Assembly: GCF_024713975.1 (NCBI RefSeq) | Contig: NC_091112.1 | Location: forward strand, 7,062,501-7,126,500 | DNA length: 64,000 nt | Origin: Paralichthys olivaceus | Lineage: Eukaryota; Chordata; Actinopteri; Pleuronectiformes; Paralichthyidae | Direction: 5' to 3' | In this document: positions 25,301-36,224 of the stretch, one piece after another | Numbering within the stretch: position 1 is the stretch's first letter | Layout of the letters: each line of letters opens with the position of its first letter | Notes under the pieces: model-generated | The model's input: the letters and a program-made list of their open reading frames with translations, nothing else | Databases searched by the model: none | What the model was told of the DNA's origin: nothing | Translations under genes and position numbers: made by a program

Positions 25301-25589
25301 ATGGGAATGATGGCTCAGGTGAGACACGTTGAACTGTCACAAATATCTGTTTTCTCTCATCTGCACTCCATCCCCTGCCAGCACACTTTTACACAAGCCT
25401 GTGCACGAGCTCATTTTGACCTCTCAGCTTTAACCTCTGCAGGTTCCTCTGGCTTGGTTTGTGGGTCGTTTCCTAAATGGAATCTATGGAAACGCCGCCG
25501 TGTGGATCTCCCTCATCATTGGCCAGCCTGTCGCCGTGTTGATGTATGTCCATGACTATTACGTCATTCATTACGGGAGCAGTACATAG
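16300..25589 (+). CDS. dgat1: Diacylglycerol O-acyltransferase 1 (17 coding exons)
   Basis: Exons: 16300-16577, 17915-18002, 20843-20883, 20967-21052, 21287-21339, 21798-21903, 22132-22260, 22799-22873, 22977-23080, 23246-23284, 23529-23570, 23773-23817, 24105-24217, 24430-24495, 24874-24961, 25256-25318, 25443-25589. Phases join into 520 codons (human 488; the excess is mainly in the N-terminal region). It is an MBOAT enzyme of the ER membrane that joins acyl-CoA to diacylglycerol, the last step of triglyceride synthesis. Visible landmarks: a basic, Gly/Ala-rich N-terminal tail (about residues 1-93), [14 protein letters not shown], the FYRDWWN motif at 395-401, Asn413 in NWNIPVHKW, and the catalytic His450 in SAFFHEYL. 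The C-terminus is [14 protein letters not shown]. Teleosts have dgat1a and dgat1b; I cannot say which this is. Exon 7 has an unusual splicing context (see findings). Confidence 0.98.
16756..16900. repeat. 45-bp minisatellite, about 3.2 copies, in dgat1 intron 1
   Basis: Units start AATATCACTTCATGTGCAAC (second unit variant CCCTTTATGAGTAA) at about 16756, 16801, 16846 and a partial one at 16891. The spacing is exactly 45 bases. No coding meaning. Confidence 0.85.
17770..18316. repeat. Imperfect direct repeat flanking dgat1 exon 2
   Basis: About 130 bases at 17770-17900 recur at about 18177-18310, with shared blocks GAGGTTTGAGAGTT, CAGTTTGCACAGTGAT-type and CAGTAAAACT. Exon 2 (17915-18002) sits between them and is itself not duplicated. 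It is either a local duplication or two insertions of one dispersed repeat. Confidence 0.6.
18475..18625 (+). repeat. Dispersed repeat family A, copy 1 (dgat1 intron 2)
   Basis: Contains GTAATCCTGCTGACAGAGAA and ends with the inverted-repeat-like ACCTCCTTGGTGGAGTTAA. Related copies occur at 39640-39845, 52010-52265 and 57040-57205 in this window. Confidence 0.6.
19350..19530. repeat. Microsatellite-linked repeat (family D) in dgat1 intron 2
   Basis: A short (GT)n leads into TTATGGGGCCAATTTTGG and TGAGGACATTTTGGCTTGTC, with CAATGGGCTGTTTGAGGG after it. Similar sequence with the same layout occurs at 4264-4430 and, in more complete form, at 59465-59800. No coding potential. Confidence 0.45.
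22100..22131 (+). repeat. (GT)n tract forming the splice-acceptor region of dgat1 exon 7
   Basis: The 30 bases before the AG of exon 7 are GTGTGTGT with a few GC interruptions, where a pyrimidine tract normally sits. The ending is GTGTGTCAG. The acceptor is required by the frame ([10 protein letters not shown] follows). This resembles the TG-repeat acceptor of human CFTR exon 9 (legacy numbering). Confidence 0.85.
22276..22369. repeat. (CA)n tract just after the dgat1 exon 7 donor
   Basis: About 37 uninterrupted CA units begin 15 bases after the exon 7 donor (GTAAGT at 22261), followed by interrupted units to 22369. Intronic CA repeats can bind hnRNP L and change splicing. This tract is also complementary to the (GT)n before the same exon. 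Confidence 0.9.
23092..23170. repeat. (CA/CG)n tract 12 bases after the dgat1 exon 9 donor
   Basis: ACACGCACGC-type repeat immediately inside intron 9. Alternating purine-pyrimidine sequence with CG steps is prone to Z-DNA. It has no coding role. Confidence 0.9.
23971..24104. repeat. (CTCTC)n pentanucleotide repeat as the pyrimidine tract of dgat1 exon 13
   Basis: Over 120 bases of TCTCC units run straight into the exon 13 acceptor CCCAG at 24101-24104. The repeat therefore is the polypyrimidine tract. It is a homopurine-homopyrimidine block able to form triplex DNA. Confidence 0.9.
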
Positions 25590-27540
25590 TACTGGATCAA
25601 TGCTCCACGCAGCTTTGGAGCCACAACGTTGTGGTCAGCCTCCAGTGTAATGAAACCCACCATCATGACCAGATCTCAACAGGATGTTTAAAGTCTGAGC
25701 TTACAGAGAAAAAGACATTTGTATTTCTGTTATTTGAATAGATCCCATGCATGATTTTATCAAAAACAGAAGCAGATGTGTTTTCCCCAATTTGCAGATA
25801 TTGGTGGTGGACGATCCAGGTGAGTTGTCCTGCCTCGGCTTTTAACAATGGCTACAGTCACACTTTTTACATTAAATGTGTATATATACACACACACATA
25901 TGCCGCTCTTTGATCCAATGCAGTTGTCAAGTATCACATATATTTATATTAAAACGATTTGCAAGAAAATGTAAAGAAAGGACCCATCACCAAAAAAAAA
26001 GGTTTATGAAAAGGTTTTTGTGTAACAGTCAAAGCTACATGTGTTATTTACCTTGGTATGATTTGATTTTATGTGCCAAATATTTCATTTTGTACTATTT
26101 GTTTATGTGACTGCAGTTTTATTGTGCCATCTTCTTTTGTTGAATGTAAATTATGCAGTTTTGATTTTACTGATCTGAGCCAATGAATGTTTTTTGCACT
26201 TTAAAGAGATGCATGCTTTTAAAGCAATAGATTTCTATTCATGTTTTTGGTTCATCTGAGGAAAATATGTTGTTTTAATATAACTGTACGTTCTGTAACA
26301 TCCTAGATGATGTTTTTTTTATTTGATTCAGTTTGTATATTAAATAGTTTTCTTGAGCTGATCTTATAGCTAAAGTTACTTGAGCCTGACATCATTGCCA
26401 ATCTGGATATTGCCACATAAAGGTTGATAAAGGTGTATTGTTATTTTAGTTAATATTTTAATTTGTCAAACACCAAATGAGATATGAGTTTACATGTTAA
26501 AATCAGACTTTTAATTTTTTTTTAAAGTTTCCCATGTTTTTCCCTCGTTGAAAACATTTCAGGGAAACAATGTTGTTCAATCATAAAAACTCCAGTCATC
26601 AAAAACTCTGTTCACATTCCTTGTTGAAAATGATAAGTGCCTGTCGCTTTAACACCAGATCGAAAAAATATATTTACAGTTTAATATAGAAACTACACAG
26701 AAGCCAAATACTTCAAAAGGAAAGACATTTTTTCTCTGTAGCCAATAGATTCACAATGCATTTGTATGTATGGTGTTTCGAAGTATTTGGTAATCTACTT
26801 AAAACTTCCTGTCCTTACTTCAAATTCTGCTCCACGTGTATTCTAACTCTTTAGCAATATGAACCTTTTTCAAATGTCTGACTCAATGTTTTTCTGTTGG
26901 AGTTGTTTTGTTTATGAGTTGTGTATAAATCTATAAATGACATTAATGGTATTTCAGTGCACACATGGCAGCTTTAATATCTTCTAAGTCTGACCCACTT
27001 TTACCAACATGTGATTCTGTGTATGTTCTGTTAGCAGCAGTAAGTACATAAGATTTGAGTCTGGGAGAGTTTTTCTACAAAATACAAATCACATGGCTCA
27101 GTGCATTCTTGTTAACTGGGAGGAGAGAAACAATGAAGAGTGAAAAAGACAACTCCAACTACTAGAAATTTAGTTTAATTGGCATTATTTGGTAAACAGA
27201 CTCAAATTAACTGTAGCAATATGGAATAAATGATTCATTTTATTTGCATGATCCTGATATGGAACATTTATTTCCTGAGTTCTTTACCTTTAACTCTGCC
27301 TTGCTTTTAGTTTTTCAAAAGATTTCTTGTCAATGGAAACACAAAGCGACCAGATGCTGAGCTGAGTTTAACATAAGAGAGTTCTCTTTGTCTTTTGAGA
27401 TGTGGTTATCAGAATTCTAAGAAGATAGCCTTTTTGTGTTATTTATTTGCCTGAAATTAGCCCAGTTCTTGTCTTGGAATGTATTGTTATTTGTTGATAC
27501 CATTAACTGAAATCCAAAGTAAAACAAAGATTATATGTTT
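25590..27540 (+). other. dgat1 3' UTR and downstream spacer
   Basis: AT-rich sequence after the dgat1 stop. I see no exon. A plus-strand AATAAA at 27225-27230 is one possible poly(A) signal, and an ATTAAA lies near 25871. The true transcript end is not determined. dgat1 and the cfap20 paralogue converge here, tail to tail. Confidence 0.55.
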
Positions 27541-27542
27541 TA

Positions 27543-28092
27543 GGAATGAAAATAATTTCCACTGCTTTTTTTTTAAATGATTTGTGTTGTTGGATAAAGA
27601 TCATTTATATTTGATGAATGAACTTGTCTATTTTTCTTTGTTTCTATTGCCAAAAATGTGCGTTTACCATTTAATGACAATTATTTATCAGAAGAAAGAG
27701 AATGAAGCAGATAGAAAAAGAAGAATGGAGGAAATGAGAGGTGAAAAAGGTCTATTCCTGCAAGAAGGACACACACAAAACAGACAGGTATTAGACAAAC
27801 ATCAAATATCTGCATGAGTATCATACCATAGAGATATTTGTCTGTGCATGGAGGTGCATGTCTCACCTTGGCCTTCTGATTTTTCATGTCAAGTTTAAAC
27901 TCTGCTGGGGTCTCGTCCTCAGAGTATTGTCTGTCAGTGAAATACACCCTCCTGATTCAAAGGTTGGCGTGGATCTAAGAGAAAAACACATCTGACATTA
28001 GCAACAGAAAGACAATACAACATTAAACATTCGATTTAAAGATTTTACAGTCTCATCAGCTGAAGTAGCATCTGAAGACAGCTCGTTTCTTG
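27543..28092 (-). pseudogene. Duplicated last two exons of the cfap20 paralogue, outer copy, with nonsense codon
   Basis: This 550-bp unit repeats almost base for base at 28093-28642. It holds an exon-5 copy (27867-27974, acceptor CTTAG, donor GTGAGA) and an exon-6 copy (27752-27757, GAATAG). In the exon-5 copy the fifth codon is followed by TGA (27957-27959), where the inner copy has CGA: a C-to-T change at a CpG. An mRNA using it would stop after IHANL. The AATAAA present in the inner copy (plus-strand TTTATT at 28117-28122) is altered here. It is best called a dead exon duplicate. Confidence 0.85.
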
Positions 28093-28304
28093 GAATGAAA
28101 ATAATTACCACTGCTTTTTATTTGAAATGATTTGTGTTGTTGGATAAAGATCATTTATATTTGATGAATGAACCCTGTCTATTTTTCTTTGTTTCTATTG
28201 CCAAAAATAGCAACTGCGTTTACCATTTAACGACAATTATTTATCAGAAGGAGAATGAAGCAGATAGAAGAAGAAGAATGGAGGAAATGAGAGGTGGAGA
28301 AGGT

Positions 28305-30180
28305 CTATTCCTGCAAGAAGGACACACACAAACAGACAGGTATTAGACAAACATCAAATATCTGCATGAGTATCGTACCATAGAGATATTTGTCTGTGCA
28401 TGGAGGTGCATGTCTCACCTTGGCCTTCTGATTTTTCATGTCAAGTTTAAACTCTGCTGGGGTCTCGTCCTCAGAGTATTGTCTGTCAGTAAAATACACC
28501 CTCCTGATTCGAAGGCTGGCGTGGATCTAAGAGAAAAACACATCAGACATTAGCAACAGAAAGACAATACAACATTAAACATTCGATTTAAAGATTTTAC
28601 AGTCTCATCAGCTGAAGTAGCATCTGAAGATAGCTCGTTCCTCCTCTGTCTCTGTGCACTGACCTGTACACGCACCGTCTCGACATACTTCGTTCCATAT
28701 GCCTTATTGGTGAAGTCTGAAAGGTTTAACTGAAGCTGATTCCATCCAGCATCCAGCTTCATGGGCATGGTGCAGATGAACGGCCCCACTTGTGTCGCGG
28801 TCCGAAAGTTACTCCACCGAAAACGACGCCGGACATTATGATCATCCAACACCTGAGAGTCGCAAACATGGGGGAGATAAAATGAATGAGCAATGACTCC
28901 CAACACCATAAAGAACAAAACCCAGGATAAAACATCATCCCTGGGTGTAAAGGTTCAGTGTGTATTATTTAGTGACATCCAGTGGTGATGTTGCATGTTG
29001 CAGCTGAATACCCATCACCTCACCCTCCCCTTCCAACCATAAAAGAGAACCTGTGGAAGCCTTCAGTTGTCATAAAATCTCATGTCTTTACATGGCAGCC
29101 TCAGTAGAATGGACCCGCTCCTGATGCTAATATAAAGTATTTAAATATAAAGGGCCCATTCTCAGGTAAAGTGACCAACAATTTGTAAAATTTAGATGAA
29201 ACACACTACTAAAAACATCATTAGGATTATTTTATATTCAACTTCTGCCAATAGATCCCTTTTATATAAATCATACACACTGAATCTTTAAGGAATACAT
29301 GTGTGCCTTCCCCACCTGGACCTCAAAAGAGAAATACTTTTTGAGGTTCTTTATGGTCATGACCAGAAAAGGAAACTTGATGCCCAGTGTCTTCTCTGGT
29401 TCTGCAGGACACGTGATGTAGGTGGTGCTGTAGGGGTCAGAGAGGTAAGAGCGTGAGACAGGAGTAGAACAAATGTGTTAACACAAGATGACCTGAGCTG
29501 AGGGATGAGTTAAGAACTTACCTCACGTTCACCCCTCCGATTTCCAACACCGAGGAGCGAATGTCTTCATCCATGATTGTATTGACGTGGCCATTTTTCA
29601 CCTATGAACATAGAAATATGTGACATTTTTTGGTTAAATATAGAGAACTCTGCACATTATATCTGTATAACAACACAAAGCAGCAGGACAGATGTGCAAA
29701 GAACATATTTGAGGATCTTTATAGTCACAGTTACAGTTTGTCAACCAGCGAGATCAGCACAACTTTGATTGTTAAAATGACAGTCAATTAAATAAGATAT
29801 TTACAATTTATTGTATTATGTTTAATATCTGTCAGGCTACAATTCAGATGCTGATGTGGATGGAGTCAGTCATATGATGAAGATATTGTCATTGCATTTA
29901 AAATCTTTAAAGTGTTGTAATTTGACCTTAAACTCTCTTTAAAAATGTCATTAATCATTATTATTATTGTTGTTAATATTATTATTGCTTTTACACTGTG
30001 CCTTCTGGCCCTCCGTGTAACCTACTTTATTTACCTTCAACATTCATTGAGAACAGGGCCCTTTCAGGCTATAACGTTTTGTTAAAGTTCACTCACGTGC
30101 GTGTCCCAGATCTTCAGAGGTTTGCTGCCGATGCCGTAAAAGATGGAGAGGAATCCGCTCTGAAAAGTGTTTTTAAACAT
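28305..30180 (-). CDS. CFAP20-like protein, divergent tandem paralogue of cfap20 (6 coding exons)
   Basis: Exons in transcript order: 30097-30180, 29522-29601, 29316-29427, 28664-28852, 28419-28526, 28305-28310. Every intron is GT-AG, and lengths and phases match cfap20 exon by exon, except exon 5 is two codons shorter. The product is 192 residues with no internal stop. CFAP20 (Bug22) is a small beta-sandwich protein of the axonemal doublet inner junction, also found at basal bodies and in the nucleus. By eye about 145 of 192 aligned residues match the neighbouring cfap20, strikingly low for a family nearly invariant in vertebrates. Changes cluster in exon 2 (11 of 27) and exon 4. Conserved blocks include [25 protein letters not shown] and PFICTMPM. 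It ends NQKAKE. It could be a functional (for example germline) paralogue or a young decaying copy; the intact frame favours function. Confidence 0.85.
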
Positions 30181-31008
30181 GTTCTACAGTCTGTTGCTAA
30201 CCTTTGTGTATAGATCAAATTTCACTATTGCTTCTCAGTCCGCTGCCAACAATTCAAAGAAGCTCCAGTTCAGTGAAAAGCTAAACCATAAAACTCAAGG
30301 TATATGCATTACTGCATCTGCAACATCAAAGGTTAACAGTTCGATCAGTGGTTCTACATCAAAGGACAACCCATGTACCTATACTTTTTCTTTGTTTGGA
30401 GTGAAAGGAACCATTGACAGGATTATATCAAACAAATCCAATGATCTATAGGCCTATAGGCCAAAAGCAATGACATCACATATGGGAAAAGTTGTGGAAA
30501 AAAAAGATTACGGAAAGATTAGCATACTATATGGAAAGCAGAGGAATGTTACCATCAGAGTGTATTTAGGGAAGAGGGACCATGGACCGGGTCATATGCT
30601 TGGAAACAGCAGTTAAGAAAGAACAAGTTAATGAATAGTCTGTAATGACAGTGTCTGTAAGCCCCAACATTCAAATTTGACTCAAATGGGGTCATTTGCA
30701 TCATGTTTTTAGCCTAAATGTCCTCTGATATCTTCGTGGTTACTGCTAGAGTAACTGCAGCTATCACAAGTTCTCGCGATCCTCACGAGTTCTCACTAGA
30801 ACTGCAGCAGAAACTAGGAGAAGGATGAATAGGAGACTTTAAATATCAGCACACAAAACTATAGTTTTATTGCAAAAATATTGTTAAACAACGATTAATT
30901 GAAAAAACTTTATTGAGCAGAGAACACAAGACATCACTCAGAACTCTAGCTCCAAAAGGACTATATTACAAATTTCATCACACAGGGAGCGATGCAGGTG
31001 GAGAAGGT
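30181..31008 (-). other. Spacer between the cfap20 paralogue and cfap20, with cfap20 3' UTR
   Basis: Minus-strand AATAAA signals (plus-strand TTTATT at 30909-30914 and about 30867-30872) lie about 95-140 bases after the cfap20 stop at 31009 and are good poly(A) candidates. 30750-30815 holds a repeat block with TTCTCGCGA resembling 15572-15625. The paralogue's promoter must lie here; I see only a half X-box, GTTGCTAAC, at about 30193. Confidence 0.6.
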
Positions 31009-32859
31009 CTACTGCTGCAAGACACAGACAAACAGACGAGTGTTAGACAAATATCAAATATGATTATTGTACCACATGTACAGATATTTGACTGTGTGTG
31101 GAGGGGCATGTCTCACCTTGGCCTTCTGATTCTGGACAGGCAGATAAAGTTTAAACTCTGCAGGGAGCTCGTCCTCAGAGTACAGTCTGTCGGAGAAATA
31201 CACTCTCCTAATGCGACAGTTTGCGTGGATCTGAGAGAAAAACGCATTAAACAACAGCAACATTAAACATCCAATTGAAAGATTTTACAGTCTCATCAGG
31301 TCAAGTAGCATTTGAATATTAATAATAACACATTTTATTTATAGGTGAACTCAAGGTCACCTTCCATGGCAGAGATAAAAACACAACAACAAAAATAAAT
31401 GTATCAAAAACATCAATCAAATGAACAGTGAATAAAACATAGTTTTGCAAAATGACTGCAGTCGATGAAGGAGCATGAGAATGGTTAACAAGGAGTTGAG
31501 ATGAAACTGTTTTTCCCAGGATTTTGGAAAGGTAGTTAGAAATAGGATGAAAGTTATTGAAATTGTTTGGGTCTGAACCAGGTTTCTTAAGTACAGGAGT
31601 TATTTTAAAAGCTCGTTCCTCCTCTGTCTCTGTGCACTGACCTGTACACGCAGCGTCTCAATATAATTTGTTCCATACGCCCTCCTGGTGAAGTCTGAAA
31701 GGTTGAACTGGATCTGATTCCACCCATCATCCAGCCTCATTGGCATAGTGCAGATGAACGGCTTCACTCGTGTTGTGCTCTGGTAGTTACTCGCCCGAAA
31801 ACGCCGCCGGACATTTTTATCATCCAACACCTGAGAGTTGCAAAGATCGGGGAAGAAAGAGTGAGTGACCATGAATCCCAACACTACGAGCAACAAAACT
31901 CAGAATATAAATCATTCCTGGGTTTAAGGAATACATGTGTGCTTTCCCCACCTGGACCTCAAAAGTGAAATATTTCTTGAGGTTCTTTATGATCATGACC
32001 AAAAAGGGAAGCTTGATGCCCAGTGTCTTCTTTGGGTCTGCGGGACACGTGATGTAGGTGGTGCTGTAGGGGTCAGAGAGGTACGAGCGTGAGACAGGGC
32101 AAGAATAAATGTGTTTACACAGGTTGACCTGAGCTGAGGGACGATTTTAACACACACACAAACTCACCTGACGTTTGTCCCTTCAACTTCCAACACCAGG
32201 GAGTGAATGTCATTGTCAGTGATTCGTTTGATGTGCCCATTTCTCACCTGACAACACAGAAACATGTGATATTTTAGGGTAAAAGAGCCTTATCACCATC
32301 GCTCCACTTCCCAGATATGAGTTTGTTGCAGATTATTTCTCATCAGTAAAAAAACTAGAGAGAAGTGAAAAGGATTTGTTTGTTTGTCAACAAGAGAGAA
32401 CTGACAAATGTATTTTTTAACTGTAAAAGAGATCCTGCTCACTTTTAATACATTTTAATGTTACAATCAGCTGATCATATTTTATGTATTTATATATATA
32501 TATATATATATGGGCTATAGTTCAGAAGGTGGCAGGATGATGAAGTTACTGTTAATCCATTTTAAAACACAAACACACTATTTATTGTAATATAGGAAAC
32601 ACTCAACTGCGGCAGAATATCTTCACTCACAGGAATAACACATCATTAACATGACATTAACACAGGGACACTGGATCCATGACGTATACTACACCACAAC
32701 CGATGCTGCAACAGCTAGTTAGCATTAGCACGTGATGCTACGGAAGCCAGTGGTCGGCTCAGGGGTGTCACTCACCTTTTTGTCCCAGATCTGCAGAGGT
32801 TTGCTGCCGATGCTGTACAAGATGGAGAGGAATCCGCTCTGGAACGTGTTTTTAAACAT
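31009..32859 (-). CDS. cfap20: Cilia- and flagella-associated protein 20 (6 coding exons)
   Basis: Exons in transcript order: 32776-32859, 32168-32247, 31952-32063, 31642-31830, 31117-31230, 31009-31014. The phases join into 194 residues (human 193), and the sequence is nearly identical to human CFAP20 as I remember it: [20 protein letters not shown] at the start, [16 protein letters not shown] in exon 4, [20 protein letters not shown] in exon 5. The last exon contributes only one codon and the stop (CAG TAG), as in human (KQ end). The protein is a doublet-microtubule inner-junction component needed for cilium beating and tubulin modification, and has also been linked to transcription. Intron 4 has a LINE fragment; an RFX site lies upstream. 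Confidence 0.98.
31317..31608 (-). mobile_element. LINE reverse-transcriptase fragment in cfap20 intron 4
   Basis: On the minus strand, 31441-31608 translates without a stop to a reverse-transcriptase segment including [20 protein letters not shown] and [10 protein letters not shown]. This matches the conserved LKKPGLDP...FRPISNLPFLSKILE signature of non-LTR retrotransposons (L2/CR1/Rex-like). The rest (31317-31440) has the AAGGTGACCTTGAGT-type tail common in fish repeats. It is far too short to be active. The matching paralogue intron lacks it, giving an empty site. Confidence 0.75.
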
Positions 32860-33109
32860 CTTCTGTGTTCGTGTTTCGATCCACCGCCACTGCAGCTCTC
32901 AACTCTTGTTGTTTACAGTTTAGCTTTCCGTTCCCAACGCTACCGCCTCCGTGGAGGAACTGGATAACCTTAGTTCCGCTGCAGAAGATTCACAGAAGCT
33001 AGGGCTCGATAAAAAAAGCACAAACACCGTCAGAGTCAGTTCGGTTCGTGGCGGTCGCACGGTTCCGTTCACGGAGGCGTGAAGTGAACAGCCTCTCCGG
33101 TCTTTTACT

Positions 33110-33188
33110 GTTGCTAAGGAACAGAATCGCTCGGTCTCGCTTTCACGTCGACTCTAAAAGCGTGACCCACCCCGGTTGCCTTGGCAAC
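33110..33188. promoter_or_regulatory. RFX X-box(es) upstream of cfap20
   Basis: GTTGCC-TT-GGCAAC at 33175-33188 is a perfect palindromic X-box, the binding site of RFX factors that drive ciliary genes. It lies 316-329 bases upstream of the cfap20 ATG. A weaker related sequence, GTTGCTAAGGAAC, is at 33110-33122. The surrounding 32860-33190 is CpG-richer than its flanks, consistent with a promoter. Confidence 0.65.
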
Positions 33189-33265
33189 ATAATGCTGGAA
33201 CGTGAGCCGCGTTCATGAATGAATAAATTAAATAAATTATAAAAATATAAATTAATAAATCAATT

Positions 33266-33690
<425 letters not shown>

Positions 33691-36167
33691 CCCCCACCAC
33701 TGCAATTTTGTTTATTTCTATTTATATAGTGAAGATGCTTTTGCAATATTACTTATATTATGGTCACTTTACATTACAATACTTTAAAAAAAAATCAAAA
33801 CTGATTGAGCAGAGGCCCAAATATCCAGACTCTAAAACATTCTCGTAAAGCTACTTGATAACTCCCCCCAAAAGTTTAATTCCCACAATGCAATGACAGC
33901 CAGTCTCTGGAAATAGACCCACACACGACTACATGTCTGCACTTCACCCTGTAAACCTCACTAAAGTGTCAAGGACATCCTTCCTCTCTGTCTGCAGCAC
34001 TTTCAACAAGCCGGGCCAGGAAAGGTCTGACAGTTGTTTCAAATATTTGAACAAGCTGAGAAACAGTCGATCAAACATTCACCAGCCACTTCAGCACCGG
34101 TATCGCAAACAGAGGGAGGGAATAAATCAAAAGTCTACAAGCCTATTACTTGAATTGTTTGACACATTAACATGTACAGGTATTGTACACAAACGCAAAC
34201 TCACAAATGTAGCCGGAGTGCAGAGTGGCGACCACCTCTCCAGCTGTTTACGTTACTGTGTTTTATGAGGTGCTGCTTCTCTCCACCTTATATCTGTGGT
34301 CAAATGAATGTCTGCATTTTCCTCTCCATCTTTTTTTCTATGCGTTCTCCTTCTTTCTCTTTTCTCTGGCCGGCAGCTGCAGGAGAAACATCTAAAGAAA
34401 CTGTTTAAACTGCTTTGACTCTTTCTCACTTTTATACCCCCCCACCACACTCTTCTTCACTGACTGGGTCAGGTATTTACACAGAAACATATGTAAGGTT
34501 TCAGTGTTGGACCACCCCAGAGACAGCTTTAAATAAACTTTCTTAAACCAACACTTAAATAAAAAAGTCCCTTGTTTCTGTGTCTCAGTATTTGTTTTCT
34601 GCATTTTGCTTTCCAGTAACAACTCTTTACTCCCAATCCAATCAGCTGCTGCATCCAGTGGATGTGTCCAATCCTCAGACATGTTGATTTGCTTTTTCCC
34701 CTGTTTTGTTTCTAACACTATCTTATGTTCTTAAGTTTATTCAGCTGCTCTGACAGGAAAAACAAATCATTTTTCTCTGTCATCAATGCAATTGTGCCAG
34801 AAATCTTGTTTTGTAAGGAATATGCTAAGTTTTTCTGTTTCCTTTCCTCAATCTTCCTCTTATCTGTTCCCAATCACTGTTTCAGATATCAAACAACTCA
34901 GCAGTAAGCACAGATGACCAGAACGAGAATGGAAATTGGGTTAAAGTGAAAGGAAGAAAGAAGAGAGTTGGAGATGACAAATAGAAAAAAAAGGAAGATC
35001 AATTATTTTCTACACATGTGACATGAGGATAAAGAGGAGGTTCAGCTGCTTTACTCTGCTGGAGAAATGATCTTTTCCCTGATTGGTTCATTTCCTAAAT
35101 CTGTCCTCGCTGTCCTGTGTCCGTCTGTTGACCGACACAGACCAAAGACACGGGAAGAGAAGAAGAAACAAGCGGGAAACTCCTCATAGTCAAACTTTAA
35201 TATCTGGACATAAACATCAAAGCTTGAAGACATCCAGTGTGGATGTTTTTCACCGTCCCCTCGTCTTCACCAGGTATGTTTCAGACATTTTAGATTCCTG
35301 GTTTCACCTGTTTTCTCTGTAAATAGTTTCAGGCAAGCTTAGATCATATTATCATGAACTTGGTCTCACACTGAACATCACTCTGCCTTAGTTACCATAT
35401 TAAACTACCTGGTTTTAGACTGTGGAACACAGAGCAGGTCTGTAGCATGATAATAATAAAGAAAGAATAATAATAATGAATAAATGAATAAAAGACAAAA
35501 CAAGACTTATACACTGCTTTTTGTTTATTTCCTTACACGATTTTAACGACAGAATAAATGGTAAGTTTGCAGTGTGCCGGTATATTTCTGTCTTTAATTC
35601 AGGCTCTTGGTCACGTTTTATCCAACGATGATGAAGAGTGGAAAACATCTTCCTCTGCAGGACGGTTTCTCAAGTAGGAAGTCATCTGTCTTTGGTATTT
35701 ATAAGGAAAGAACAGACATTTTGGGCTTTTTCCAGTGATTCTGACAAGTCATTTTTTACAATGATTCAGGTGAAATAAATGTGGCTTTCAGGGAGAAAAA
35801 GGATTTCACTCAAGTGTCGCGCTCAAAAGTTTGAGGATTTTAAAGGCTCCCTTCATCTAAACAGGACATGGCACATATATAAAATTCATACAAGAGGAAT
35901 ATACGTCTTGTTTTTGACACAAAATGGATCATTGACGTGTTAAATAGCATCAAACGCTGATATGGTTCATATTAATCACAAACGCTGTGTTTAAAGTTAC
36001 AGACGAGGTCGTGTACTCAGCTTACACTGTCACATCCTTTCAGAGCATGTGAAGATGGATTCAGTCGTAGCTGGAGTACGACAAGATTTTGTTTATAAAA
36101 TGAGTCTCCAGATTAACTTCTGTCCATGTTGAGCACTTTTAATCCAGAGGAGTTTTTAATCTTTTGG

Positions 36168-36224
<57 letters not shown>

